A stretch of DNA of 28,872 bases, taken from Ruminococcaceae bacterium UBA2656. Its GTDB lineage: Bacteria > Bacillota > Clostridia > Oscillospirales > Acutalibacteraceae. The notes beneath the pieces were generated by a model. It ran no database searches and was not told the origin of the DNA. It saw only the letters and a program-made list of their open reading frames with translations. Both the position numbers and the translations under genes were made by a program. The stretch covers positions 1-28,872 of the forward strand of contig DENA01000016.1 in NCBI GenBank assembly GCA_002359465.1, given 5' to 3'. Of this stretch, positions 7,124 through 15,436 are shown piece by piece (position 1 is the first letter of the stretch; each line of letters starts with the position of its first letter).

Positions 7124-8119
7124 TCAAGTAGAAGACCGGATCACCAGCTCCGTGGGAAACACAACATTTCGTACCATACAGGTATCTCCACAGATACGAT
7201 TGTATAAGACATCCGCTGTGGTTTTGCCTATTTCCTGAACCGGAATCGCGACTGTCGTCAGTTCGGGAAAGGTGTAGGAGGAAATGGAGTCGTTGTTAAA
7301 TCCGATCACGGCAACGTCATTCGGTACGGTAAATCCCATTTCCCTGATCAGCGGAAGCGCGGCGGAAGCCAGCGTGTCATTTCCCACAAAGATTGCGTCG
7401 GGGCGGTCTTCCTCGGGCACGGACAGAAGCTCCCGTACAAATTTTAAACAGAGGCCGATGTCCCATTTGCAGTCTAGCATCCACTGCGGACGATATTCCA
7501 GCCCAGCGAGCTCCAGAGTGGAGCGGATGGCAATCTGCCTTTTGTCGCCGCGAAAATCCTTGAGGTTGGCGCCGCCGACATAAGCGATTTTTTGATATCC
7601 TCTGTCTATCAGGTGTTTTACCGCCTGTACGGAAGCGTTGAAAAGGTCAAACCCGATGTTGTCAAGGTTTCCGTAAGCCGTGTCGCAGCCTACAACATAT
7701 TTCACCCGACTGCAGATATAGCGGAAAACATCCTCCGGCAGGTCATCCATAATGACGATCCCATCCAAATCCCGGCCGAACGTAAGGTCCAGTTTTTGCG
7801 GATTGCTCAGCTCGCTGTAGTTGCGCACCGCCGTAATGACACAGTTGTGTTCCATCAGTCTGCTTTCAAGGGCGGTTAAAATGGAGGAAAAATAAGGGTC
7901 TGCATATTTTTCCGCGGTCATGGAAAGAATGCAGCATATGTTTTTCGCCTCCACCTTCTGCTGTCTGCGCTTATGCGTGTAATTCAAGGCGATCGTCGCG
8001 TCTTTTACTCTTTTCCTCGTCTGTTCTGTCGCTTTATAATTCACATCCTCGGAAAGAATTCTTGAAACAGTAGCGATGGAAACCCCCGCATATTTTGCCA
8101 CATCTCTGATTGTCGACAT
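7124..8119 (-). CDS. LacI-family repressor of the alpha-galactoside locus
   Basis: 331 residues. The N-terminal LacI helix-turn-helix is clear (TIRDVAKYAGVSIATVSRIL, residues 3-22), followed by a hinge and a periplasmic-binding-protein-like effector domain from about residue 60 that ends in the usual VIRSS-type tail. It is divergent from the GH4 and ABC genes that begin at 8566, so it most likely represses them and is induced by an imported alpha-galactoside or a product. The gene has a consensus sigma-A promoter with a palindrome immediately downstream of the -10 box, which points to autorepression. The start at 8119 is supported by AAGGAGGAAAACC directly upstream. The exact effector is unknown. 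Confidence 0.93.
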   Translation of the reverse strand: MSTIRDVAKYAGVSIATVSRILSEDVNYKATEQTRKRVKDATIALNYTHKRRQQKVEAKNICCILSMTAEKYADPYFSSILTALESRLMEHNCVITAVRNYSELSNPQKLDLTFGRDLDGIVIMDDLPEDVFRYICSRVKYVVGCDTAYGNLDNIGFDLFNASVQAVKHLIDRGYQKIAYVGGANLKDFRGDKRQIAIRSTLELAGLEYRPQWMLDCKWDIGLCLKFVRELLSVPEEDRPDAIFVGNDTLASAALPLIREMGFTVPNDVAVIGFNNDSISSYTFPELTTVAIPVQEIGKTTADVLYNRICGDTCMVRNVVFPTELVIRSST

Positions 8120-8143
8120 GGTTTTCCTCCTTGCTTATTGCAC

Positions 8144-8158
8144 TTGTTTGCTAAACAA
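8144..8158. promoter_or_regulatory. LacI-type operator 1 (autoregulatory site)
   Basis: TTGTTTGCTAAACAA is a perfect 6+6 inverted repeat around a 3-base centre. It lies immediately downstream of the -10 box of the LacI gene, at the expected transcription start. Its core recurs at 8313-8327. Confidence 0.65.
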
Positions 8159-8187
8159 ATTATAATCATTCACCGGCCAAATGTCAA
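8159..8187 (-). promoter_or_regulatory. Sigma-A promoter of the LacI gene
   Basis: On the minus strand, TTGACA (8187-8182), a 17-bp spacer and TATAAT (8164-8159): a full consensus promoter reading into the LacI gene 40 bases further on. Confidence 0.85.
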
Positions 8188-8312
8188 TTTATTATCAAAA
8201 GCGCTATAATATTCAAATAAAATGCAGAACCGAACTGGTTTTCTCTGCTTCCAACGGCTAAAATATTTATTGGTAAAGGCGGGCATATTAATAAATTAAA
8301 AGTGAATCAAAT

Positions 8313-8327
8313 TTGTTTACTAAAACA
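8313..8327. promoter_or_regulatory. LacI-type operator 2
   Basis: TTGTTTACTAAAACA shares TTGTTT.CTAAA with operator 1 and keeps the imperfect dyad. It lies about 130 bases upstream of the GH4 promoter, so repression would need looping to another site, or the site may serve an upstream promoter not recognised here. Confidence 0.45.
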
Positions 8328-8458
8328 TAAACAATTTTAAATTCAAAATTTACCAGTGTATTTCCTATTAATTTATTGTTATTATATACAATTTTTATAT
8401 TATTTATTAAAAATAATTACAAATATCAAAAATTTACTTCTGTTTTCTTGAAAAATTA

Positions 8459-8487
8459 TTTACTTTTTAGCAGAGTGATGATACAAT
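8459..8487 (+). promoter_or_regulatory. Probable promoter of the GH4/ABC operon
   Basis: TTTACT (8459-8464), a 17-bp spacer and TACAAT (8482-8487). The -10 box is good and the -35 box matches four of six. It lies about 80 bases upstream of the GH4 start, which has AGGAG before the ATG. Confidence 0.5.
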
Positions 8488-8565
8488 GTCTTTAGGTTGT
8501 TAATGAAACAAATAGCGATGTTTTGTAAATCAATTTATTCACAACCATGAATAGGAGTATGTGTC

Positions 8566-9897
8566 ATGTCAAAAAAATTTGCTTTTATCGGTTCGGGGTC
8601 CTTGGAATTCACGAGGGATTTGGTCCGTGACATTCTGACCTTCGAAGCATTTCAGGACTGCGAAATTGCGCTGATGGACATTGATTCCAAACGGCTTGCC
8701 TATTCCAAAAAGGCAGTGGAAAAAATTATTGCGGGAGGCCATTACAAAGCGAAAGTGGTCGCCACCCAAAACCGCCGCGAAGCGTTAAAGGACGCCGACG
8801 GCGTGCTGATCACGATTCTGCAGGGCGGCGTGGAAGTATGGCGCCACGATGTTGAAATTCCAAAGAAATACGGGGTTGACCTTTGCGTCGGCGACACCAG
8901 AGGTCCTTCCGGTATTTTTAGATTTTTAAGGACTGCTCCGGCTATGCTGGAGATCATCCGCGACGCCGAAGAGCTTTGTCCGAACGCCATCGTCCTCAAC
9001 TATACCAATCCAATGGCTCTTCTATGCGGATTCTTACAGCGTCAGACAAAAATGAATGTCACCGGTCTTTGCCACAGCGTGCAGGGCACCGCTGAAATGC
9101 TTGCTGGCTTTATCGGAGCGAAACCAGAAGAGCTTTCCTACACCTGCGCCGGCATCAACCATCAAGCATTCTACCTGAAGCTTGACTGGAACGGAAAAGA
9201 CGCCCTGCCGCTGCTGAAAAAGGCTGTTCTTGAAAAGCCGGAGGTTGCGGCGGAAGAACCTGTAAGAACCGAAATGTTCCTCAATCTGGGTTACTACCCG
9301 ACGGAGTCTTCCGGACACAATTCCGAGTACAACGCCTGGTTCCGCAAGCGCCCGGATTTGATTGAAAAATACTGCACACACGGCACAGGCTGGAATCCGG
9401 GAACATACGCATACATACTGGATGAGTATTTTGAAAGGGAAAACACATGGGAGATTGAGTTCCAGAAAATGCTGGATGAGAAAGACGTTGATCTGAAAAG
9501 AGGGGATGAATACGCTTCCAACATTTTCAACGCGGTATTCGGCGACCATACCCCGTTCGAGTTCAACGGAAACCTCAGGAACTTCGGCCTGATTGACAAT
9601 CTGCCCGCCGGAGCCTGCGTAGAAGTACCGGTCCTGGCTTCCCGGTCCGGAATCCGCCCGTTCCACGTCGGCAATCTGCCCGACAACCTTGCGATTCTGG
9701 TCAACACCTCTTCCCGCTGTGAGGAGCTGGCGATTGACGGCGCAATGGAAGGAGACCCGTGGAAGATTTTCCAGGCGGTCCTGTTCGACCCGCTTTCGTC
9801 CGCCGTACTGTCCATGGCTGAAATCAAGCAAATGGTTCAGGAAATGCTGGACAAAAACAAAGAGTATCTCCCTTATTTTAAATCGCTGACCATCTGA
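8566..9897 (+). CDS. melA: GH4 family alpha-galactosidase (MelA-like)
   Basis: 443 residues, near the usual GH4 length. GH4 enzymes are cytoplasmic glycosidases needing NAD+ and a divalent metal. The Rossmann motif FIGSGS is at residues 7-12. The family metal and active-site region shows [12 protein letters not shown] with Cys169-His170-Ser171-Val172, and [10 protein letters not shown] with His199. The CHSVQGTAE stretch and later [15 protein letters not shown] and [13 protein letters not shown] segments match E. coli MelA, rather than the phospho-glucosidase branch of GH4. The likely job is hydrolysis of melibiose- or raffinose-type alpha-galactosides after import by the ABC system encoded downstream. 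It is the first gene of that operon. Alpha-glucosidase activity is a weaker alternative. Confidence 0.88.
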   Translation: MSKKFAFIGSGSLEFTRDLVRDILTFEAFQDCEIALMDIDSKRLAYSKKAVEKIIAGGHYKAKVVATQNRREALKDADGVLITILQGGVEVWRHDVEIPKKYGVDLCVGDTRGPSGIFRFLRTAPAMLEIIRDAEELCPNAIVLNYTNPMALLCGFLQRQTKMNVTGLCHSVQGTAEMLAGFIGAKPEELSYTCAGINHQAFYLKLDWNGKDALPLLKKAVLEKPEVAAEEPVRTEMFLNLGYYPTESSGHNSEYNAWFRKRPDLIEKYCTHGTGWNPGTYAYILDEYFERENTWEIEFQKMLDEKDVDLKRGDEYASNIFNAVFGDHTPFEFNGNLRNFGLIDNLPAGACVEVPVLASRSGIRPFHVGNLPDNLAILVNTSSRCEELAIDGAMEGDPWKIFQAVLFDPLSSAVLSMAEIKQMVQEMLDKNKEYLPYFKSLTI

Positions 9898-9968
9898 CGC
9901 GCACATTATTTGGGTTGATCCTGCGCATGCAGGTACGATATAATAAATTCAAACAATGGAGGATTGAA

Positions 9969-11273
9969 ATGAAAAAGTTTACATCTTGTGCACTGGCCGT
10001 AATACTGTCGGCCGCAATGCTGACCGGCTGCGGCGCGCCCGCCGCAAATACCGGCTCTTCGCCCGCGTCAGCCGACAAGTCCGGCACAGGCGTCACAACC
10101 ATTACCCTGTGGTCACATATTGACGTGAACTGGAACCCGGCACAGGATAAAATGATTGCAGATTTCGAAGCGGCGAATCCTGACATTAAAGTTGTACGCG
10201 AGTCTTTTCCTTACGATGAGTTTGAATCCAAAACCCAGACCTCGCTGCTGAGCAAAGAGGGCGGAGCGGACGTCTATCAGCTTTGGGGCGGCTGGGCGAT
10301 CGATTACTCCAAAACCGGCGCGTTTGCGCCCGTGCCGGACGCATATATGGCGAAGGTGAAGGAGGACAGCTACGAGCCGGTGCTCGGGTCCTTCGGATAC
10401 AACGGAAAATACTACGGCGTGCCGCTTGAATACAACATTGAATACGGCGGACTGCTGGTCAACACCCCGAAATTCAAGGAACTCGGCATACAGTACCCGA
10501 CCACTTGGGATGAGATGATTAACATTGCAAAAAAGAATTCATCCTCCAACGGCGCGGTGTATAATTTACGCGGACTTGATTTTGTCGGATGGGATACACT
10601 GCCCTATACATGGCTCTCCATGATTCTTTCCTCGGGCGGAAGCTACATGGAAGGCGACAAGTTCAACTTTAACAATCCGACTGGTGTAGCAACCATGCAA
10701 AAGCTGGTGGATTACGTTACCGTCGATAAAATGACCAATCTGGACGGCCTGACAAACGCGAGCGAAACCGAGCCGTATCAGAAGCTGTTCACCAGCACCG
10801 AGGAGCTGATGGTTCCCCGCGGCCCATGGGTCGTTCCGGAAGGAATCAATGTGGACGGTCTGAAATACGGTCAGGATTTTGAATATGTGGCAATGCCGTT
10901 CTACGGTTCCAAGAAGCTGTTCGCGGCGGAAACCGGCTGGGGACTGGCGGTCAACGCCTCCTCCAAAAAGCAGGAAGCCGCTTGGAAATTTGTTGAGTTC
11001 TGGACTGACCCCAGCAGGGTCCTGCAGTATGACATCGCCTGCGGCATGTTGCCCGCTTCCAAAACCGCGGCCAACAATCCGGAACTGGTCAAGGCAATGC
11101 CCTATATGGCGCCGCTGGTAAAGGTTCTGGACGGCGGCCGATTTATCGGCTATTTCAACACGGATAAACTCAAGGAAAATGTAAAGGCCACCTTTATTGA
11201 TATCGTAAACAATAAAACTCCTGTAGCCGAAGCGCTTGGAAAGCTTGACAGCACAATGAATGCGGCTAAATAA
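9969..11273 (+). CDS. ABC transporter sugar-binding lipoprotein
   Basis: 434 residues from the ATG at 9969, chosen because GGAGG lies 6-10 bases upstream and a lipoprotein signal follows: MKK, a hydrophobic core, and the lipobox LTGC with the acylated Cys near residue 21. A frame running back to 9915 lacks these features. The mature protein is a cluster-B extracellular solute-binding protein (ITLWSHIDVNWNPA near the start; ETGWGLAVNASSKKQEAAWK in the C-terminal lobe). It would capture a sugar outside the membrane and deliver it to the permeases encoded downstream. Its place behind the MelA-like gene suggests an alpha-galactoside ligand. A hairpin follows the stop codon. Confidence 0.92.
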   Translation: MKKFTSCALAVILSAAMLTGCGAPAANTGSSPASADKSGTGVTTITLWSHIDVNWNPAQDKMIADFEAANPDIKVVRESFPYDEFESKTQTSLLSKEGGADVYQLWGGWAIDYSKTGAFAPVPDAYMAKVKEDSYEPVLGSFGYNGKYYGVPLEYNIEYGGLLVNTPKFKELGIQYPTTWDEMINIAKKNSSSNGAVYNLRGLDFVGWDTLPYTWLSMILSSGGSYMEGDKFNFNNPTGVATMQKLVDYVTVDKMTNLDGLTNASETEPYQKLFTSTEELMVPRGPWVVPEGINVDGLKYGQDFEYVAMPFYGSKKLFAAETGWGLAVNASSKKQEAAWKFVEFWTDPSRVLQYDIACGMLPASKTAANNPELVKAMPYMAPLVKVLDGGRFIGYFNTDKLKENVKATFIDIVNNKTPVAEALGKLDSTMNAAK

Positions 11274-11287
11274 TTGCACATAAAAAT

Positions 11288-11322
11288 ACGGCGGGCTTTT
11301 TATAAAAAAAAGAGCCCGCCGT
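11288..11322 (+). other. Intercistronic hairpin between binding protein and permease genes
   Basis: A 12-bp GC-rich stem (ACGGCGGGCTTT pairing with AGAGCCCGCCGT, one G-T pair) with an A/T loop. Only a weak pyrimidine run follows. It probably lets the binding protein be made in excess by partial termination or by stabilising the upstream mRNA. Confidence 0.6.
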
Positions 11323-11343
11323 CTTTCTAAGGAGGATCAACCC

Positions 11344-12219
11344 GTGAAAAACAATCGCTTTGTCTATTTTGTGCTGCTCCCCATTTTTATATTACTGGCA
11401 GTCTTTTTCGTGCTGCCCATCGTGGGCGGCCTCGCAATTTCATTTTTTGATTACAACCCGCTCAGAGCCATCAACCATTTTATTGGATTTGAAAATTTCG
11501 GTAAGCTGATGTCAGACAAAATTTTTCTGAAGTCCACCGTGAACACGCTTGTATTCGTCGGCATTACCGTTACTCTGAATATATTTATTACGCTGGTGCT
11601 CGCGCAGCTGATCAGCATGCTCCCCTGGGCAAAATTCCGGGCCTTCTTCCGGGTGGTATTTTTTATGCCGTGCGTGGCGCCGCTGATTGCTTCCAGCGTG
11701 GTATGGGGCGGGCTCTATGCCACAAAATATGGCCTGATCAACAATATGCTCAAAAATCTTTTCGGTATTGCCCCTGTAAACTGGCTGGGAACCGCAAGCT
11801 ATGTGATGCCCGCAATCATTATTTTCACGCTCTGGGCGGACATAGGGTATAATATCATCCTGTTTTCAGCGGGAATGGACGGCATTCCGCCCGATTTCTA
11901 CGAAGCAGCCGAAATTGACGGCGCCGGAATGGTTAAAAAGTTCTTTTATATTACCCTTCCGCTTTTGGGAAGGACCGTCAGTTTTGTCGTAGCCATGACG
12001 ATTATCTCCCACTTTCAGATGTTTGCGCAGTTCCAGGTGCTTGCAAAACTGGGCGGCCCGGAAAATTCGGGCAACGTCCTCACTTATTACATCTATAAAA
12101 CGGCTTTCCAGACAAAAGACATGGGTTACGCGTCTGCCATCGCTGTCGTCCTGTTCATCCTGATCATGATTGTCACAGTGATACAGCAGCGGCTCAACCG
12201 TGTGGAATGGGGGTATTAA
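11344..12219 (+). CDS. ABC sugar transporter permease, MalF type
   Basis: 291 residues starting at GTG 11344, with AAGGAGGATCAACCC immediately upstream. It has about six membrane segments, beginning at residues 6-30. The cytoplasmic EAA loop that docks the ATPase reads YEAAEIDGAGMVKKFFYITL, followed by PLL. It is one half of the membrane channel; its partner is the interrupted gene that starts 2 bases after its stop. No ATPase gene is present, so a shared MsmX/MalK-type ATPase elsewhere would be required. Confidence 0.92.
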   Translation: MKNNRFVYFVLLPIFILLAVFFVLPIVGGLAISFFDYNPLRAINHFIGFENFGKLMSDKIFLKSTVNTLVFVGITVTLNIFITLVLAQLISMLPWAKFRAFFRVVFFMPCVAPLIASSVVWGGLYATKYGLINNMLKNLFGIAPVNWLGTASYVMPAIIIFTLWADIGYNIILFSAGMDGIPPDFYEAAEIDGAGMVKKFFYITLPLLGRTVSFVVAMTIISHFQMFAQFQVLAKLGGPENSGNVLTYYIYKTAFQTKDMGYASAIAVVLFILIMIVTVIQQRLNRVEWGY

Positions 12220-12220
12220 G

Positions 12221-13054
12221 ATGGGAAACAGCTCGAAAAAATATTATAAATGGTATATTATTATTACTATTATTCTCATGGTATTTGCTCTGATGATCAT
12301 CGCCCCCTACATCTGGATGATGCTTACCTCGTTTAAGAGCACCCGGGAGGTTTTATACAACCCCGGAAAAGTAATGCCGATTAAGTGGACGCTTTCCGGC
12401 TACATCACGGTGCTGACAAAATCGCCGTTCTTCAGCTGGTTCAAAAACAGCGTCATCGTGTCCGTTGCCGTTACGGCGGCGGTGATTTTTACAAGCACCA
12501 TTACCGGCTATGTGTTTTCAAAATACCGTTTTAAAGGGAAGAATATCCTTTTCTGGCTGGTGCTCAGCACGATGATGGTGCCAAGCCAGATCACCATGAT
12601 TCCCCGCTTTTTAATTATCAATCAGGTCGGCCTGTACAACAGCCTTCAGGCTCTGATTATTCCGGCGCTTGTATCCGGATTCGGCATTTATCTGTGCCGG
12701 CAGTTCTGCGACGATATTCCGGACAGTCTTTGCGAGGCCGCGAAGCTGGACGGCGCGGGGGACTTCCGTATCTACGCCAGCATCATCATGCCGTAGCTGC
12801 GGCCCTGCATTGCGGCACTGGCTATTTTTACCTTCCTCGATATCTGGAACGATTACCTGAACCCGCTGATCATGCTCTCCTCACTGAAGAGCATGACGCT
12901 TCCGCTGGCGCTGACCTATTTCTCCGACGCGCATTCAACCGATATCAGCGCAGTGATGGCCGCCTCCGCACTCATTATGCTTCCGGTGACCATCCTGCTG
13001 CTGTGCTTTCAAAAACAATTTATCAAAGGCGTTACCATTTCCGGCATGAAGTAA
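12221..13054 (+). pseudogene. ABC sugar transporter permease, MalG type, interrupted by in-frame amber codon
   Basis: The frame opened at ATG 12221 encodes a MalG-type permease, with membrane segments and the EAA loop CEAAKLDGAGDFRIYASIIM ending in proline. It then meets TAG at 12794-12796 after 191 residues. The same frame continues for 85 more codons without another stop and encodes the expected last part (LRPCIAALAIFTFLDIWNDY, then two membrane segments, ending ISGMK), to TAA at 13052-13054. The whole would be 277-278 residues, the normal length. A single C-to-T change of CAG to TAG is the simplest explanation, since many homologues have a Gln or similar residue there. The truncated form would lack the last membrane segments. 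TAG also ends the regulator gene at 19132, so it acts as a stop here. A sequencing error cannot be excluded. Confidence 0.85.
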
Positions 13055-13079
13055 TCTATTGATTTCCCGAAAACGATTT

Positions 13080-13109
13080 GAAGCCGTCCGGCAATTGCCG
13101 GGCGGCTTC
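13080..13109. terminator. Stem-loop between convergent permease and HPr-like genes
   Basis: A 13-bp stem (GAAGCCGTCCGGC and its complement, one G-T pair) with loop AATT. T-runs are weak on both sides (GGTCTGTATT on plus), so termination may be partial. Confidence 0.55.
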
Positions 13110-13134
13110 GGTCTGTATTCTGGTTTTACGCACT

Positions 13135-13392
13135 TTATAAGTTCTTCTGGAAAAAGCGTTCCAGGGAGGCTGCGGCAATTTCCTCGTCTTTGCCCTCCAC
13201 CGTGACACGGACTTTATCTCCCTGCTTTGCCGCAAGCTGCATAATCGCAAACAGTTTTTTCAGGTCCGCGGATTGTCCGTTCCTGCTGATGATAATAGAG
13301 GAATCATATTTTTTTGCCTCTTTTACAAGCATCCCTGCCGGGCGGGCATGAATCCCCATCTCGTCCCGAATGGAATAAGAAAATTCTTTCAT
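13135..13392 (-). CDS. HPr-like phosphocarrier protein lacking Ser46, at the dga locus
   Basis: 85 residues and clearly paralogous to the protein encoded at 6786-7043. GIHARPAG holds His15 and Arg17. Position 46 is Lys (ADLKKLFAIM), so regulation by HPr kinase is not expected. It lies downstream of dgaF on the same strand, separated by a terminator-like hairpin, and has AAAGGAG 8-9 bases before the ATG. It could be expressed by readthrough from the dga promoter or from an unrecognised promoter in the 138-base gap. The association with a mannose-family PTS suggests it donates phosphate to that EIIA, though general HPr could serve as well. Confidence 0.92.
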   Translation of the reverse strand: MKEFSYSIRDEMGIHARPAGMLVKEAKKYDSSIIISRNGQSADLKKLFAIMQLAAKQGDKVRVTVEGKDEEIAAASLERFFQKNL

Positions 13393-13481
13393 AGATAGTC
13401 TCCTTTTCAGTAATCAGTCATAACGTTTCCCCATAGTGATTTCCCTGATAAACATGTTTTTCCCGGCCGACTCAATAAAAG

Positions 13482-13513
13482 AAATCCCCGGTGTGTTTTT
13501 ACGCCGGGGATTT
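13482..13513 (-). terminator. Rho-independent terminator after dgaF
   Basis: On the minus strand a 10-bp stem, AAATCCCCGG with CCGGGGATTT around a 12-base loop, is followed by CTTTTATT. It should end most dga transcripts before the HPr-like gene. Confidence 0.75.
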
Positions 13514-13530
13514 TCCTGTTTTCTATGGAA

Positions 13531-14265
13531 TTACTTTACCAGCGAGGTAATCATTCTATAAATTTTACCGACTTCTTCAATTTTTGTTTCGCCAGTTGCC
13601 TTATCAATAATAGAAGAGTAAACATGCGGGATAATCTTCGGCACGCCTGCATCCAGAATAATCTGCAGAATTTCACTGAAATTATCCGTTGTGATGCCGC
13701 CGGTCGGTTCCAGCGCAAAATCCGCCTCAGCGCAGGCTTTTGCGACTTCCGCAAGCTCATCGTGAACTTTTAAGCCGCCCATGGGGAAATATTTCAGGGA
13801 ATTCGCTCCCTGCTCTTTCGCCATGGCAATCGCGGTAGCCACTGGAGCAACCACGGGCTCCTGCTTGCCGCTCATCGGGCCGGTCGATATGCGCACATAT
13901 CCGGGTTTTCCGCACGGGGAAACCATCGCGTTCATAAAGGGGGCTTCTCCGGCTTTCCCGCGGGTAAAGCCTGTTGCTGTAAAGGTCTGATTAATATGTT
14001 TCGGGACAATCTGAGCGGAAATTTCCGCCACCGCGCGCCACTGATTCGGATTGCCGGCGCCAAGCCCCACGGAAATATTGTTGTCCACTGCCTTCTGGTA
14101 TTCTCTCATATCCTTTACCGCACTGGCAACATCGGGATAGTTCGCGGACAAAATGCCCACCACTACGTGTCCTTCCGCCGCCTCAAGAATTTTCTCTGCG
14201 TTGCGTATAGAGCCGGTCAGGCAGTTCAGCGCGACGCGTCCCTTGTAAAAATTGATGTTTTCCAT
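13531..14265 (-). CDS. dgaF: DgaF, 2-keto-3-deoxy-6-phosphogluconate aldolase (KDGP aldolase)
   Basis: 244 residues from the ATG at 14265. AAAGGAG stands 5 bases upstream of this ATG and only one base separates it from the dgaE stop; a longer frame would overlap dgaE by 29 codons. The DgaF family is distinct from Eda. It is recognised by the segments AAEGHVVVGILSANYPDVAS, SVGLGAGNPNQ, SLKYFPMGGLK and LEPTGGI, which closely follow Salmonella DgaF. Lys158 in SLKYFPMGG is the probable Schiff-base lysine. The enzyme splits 2-keto-3-deoxygluconate 6-phosphate to pyruvate and glyceraldehyde 3-phosphate, the last step of D-glucosaminate breakdown. Confidence 0.93.
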   Translation of the reverse strand: MENINFYKGRVALNCLTGSIRNAEKILEAAEGHVVVGILSANYPDVASAVKDMREYQKAVDNNISVGLGAGNPNQWRAVAEISAQIVPKHINQTFTATGFTRGKAGEAPFMNAMVSPCGKPGYVRISTGPMSGKQEPVVAPVATAIAMAKEQGANSLKYFPMGGLKVHDELAEVAKACAEADFALEPTGGITTDNFSEILQIILDAGVPKIIPHVYSSIIDKATGETKIEEVGKIYRMITSLVK

Positions 14266-14266
14266 A

Positions 14267-15382
14267 TTAATCTCCTTTGTAAAGCTGTTTGATGCTGTTA
14301 TAGATGACCCTGAGCTCCTCTGCGGAATGCAGAGGACGGGGGTCAATGGCAATCGAGCCTAAATTTGCCTGATAGTCGCGGGTGTAGATGGCCGGATCAC
14401 CCTTTTTGAGCTGCTCCACAACCTCTTCGGCGCTGCGGCCGAAAGCTTTGTCAAAAGTGATCTTGCAGCGGTAAATCATCCGCCCTGCCTCATCCTGCAC
14501 AATTTGCGCCCGGCATCCCGGAACAGCGCCGATTTCCCCGGCGAAAGCCTTCAGCTGTTCGTCGGTAACCGCAGGCTGATGCTTGCCGGCAAGATATTCT
14601 TCGACAGCCGTAAGCAGACCCATGATATTTTCCTTTCCGACCTTCATCGTCCGCCCGATTCCTTTGTACTGCAGACGCATGTTGGCGGCAAGCTGTTCTG
14701 TTTTGCAGGCGACAAAGCCGCTGGTCGGCCCTTCAATTGCCTTGGCCCCGCTGTAGCAGACGAAATCCGCACCCATACGGTTGTAAACGCTCAAATCTTC
14801 CTCTGCCGCCGCGTCCACAATACAGGGTACTCTCAGCGAGTTCGCCAGCTCAACCACCGAACGCGCATCGACCATTTCTTTCTGCACGCAGTGGTGTGAC
14901 TTTACAAAGAGGATGGCAAGGGTTCTCTCACCGACTGCCGAGCGGATATCGCCCAGCGTGGATTTATTGGCGTACCCGACCTCTTTGACCTGTCCCCCGC
15001 CGACCTGAAGCATCTCGCCGACCGGCGCGCCGAAATCCACATTCTGACCTTTCAGAAGGATGACTTCCCGTCGCGGCGTCTCCGGAAGGAGATCATAAAG
15101 ATGCTGTACTCTTTCCAGGCTGTCCCCGCAAATGAGGGACGCGACCGCAAGCGCGATGCCCGCCGAAGCGCTGGAGGTCACGCAGGCGTCCTGCGCGCCG
15201 ATCATGGAACCGATTTTCCTGCCGGCGTATTGATACAGGTCCTCCATGACAACATAATGGCCGGCGGCCTCCGCGAGCGAACGCCCCACCCCTTCTGAAA
15301 CCGTAGAAACGCCCAGGATGGTCATGCGCCCGGAAGCGTTAATCACCTCCTGCAGCCCGTTTTGAGTATAAATATTCCCCAT
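14267..15382 (-). CDS. dgaE: DgaE, D-glucosaminate-6-phosphate ammonia-lyase
   Basis: 371 residues of the SelA-like fold-type I PLP family, the usual size of DgaE. Lys214 in YSGAKAIEGPTSG is the expected PLP lysine, and VDAAAEED (residues 189-196) provides the aspartate that contacts the cofactor. The enzyme converts D-glucosaminate 6-phosphate to 2-keto-3-deoxygluconate 6-phosphate and ammonia. Selenocysteine synthase itself is ruled out by length and by the neighbours: four mannose-family PTS genes upstream and DgaF one base downstream, the same order as the Salmonella dga operon. It begins 54 bases after the EIID gene. Confidence 0.93.
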   Translation of the reverse strand: MGNIYTQNGLQEVINASGRMTILGVSTVSEGVGRSLAEAAGHYVVMEDLYQYAGRKIGSMIGAQDACVTSSASAGIALAVASLICGDSLERVQHLYDLLPETPRREVILLKGQNVDFGAPVGEMLQVGGGQVKEVGYANKSTLGDIRSAVGERTLAILFVKSHHCVQKEMVDARSVVELANSLRVPCIVDAAAEEDLSVYNRMGADFVCYSGAKAIEGPTSGFVACKTEQLAANMRLQYKGIGRTMKVGKENIMGLLTAVEEYLAGKHQPAVTDEQLKAFAGEIGAVPGCRAQIVQDEAGRMIYRCKITFDKAFGRSAEEVVEQLKKGDPAIYTRDYQANLGSIAIDPRPLHSAEELRVIYNSIKQLYKGD

Positions 15383-15436
15383 GGTATCAGTACCTTTCTT
15401 TATGCTTTGTAAACAGTCGGCACGGCGGCCGGACTC

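Larger units (their letters stand above)
8120..8565. other. Divergent regulatory region of the alpha-galactoside locus
   Basis: 446 bases, strongly AT-rich from about 8290 to 8460. It holds the LacI-gene promoter and its operator next to 8119, a second operator-like sequence at 8313-8327, and a promoter for the GH4 operon at 8459-8487. No ORF or structured RNA was recognised. Confidence 0.6.

Noticed and set aside
9034..9906. 290-codon minus-strand frame opposite the GH4 gene
   Set aside because: The GH4 frame has all family motifs and a proper start; the antisense frame has none and no ribosome site.
12794..12796. TAG as pyrrolysine or recoded sense codon
   Set aside because: TAG ends the regulator gene at 19132 normally, the context is a sugar permease, and no recoding signal was seen; a point mutation or error is simpler.
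14267..15382. Selenocysteine synthase SelA
   Set aside because: The protein is SelA-like but shorter than SelA and lies between a mannose-family PTS and DgaF, which fits DgaE.
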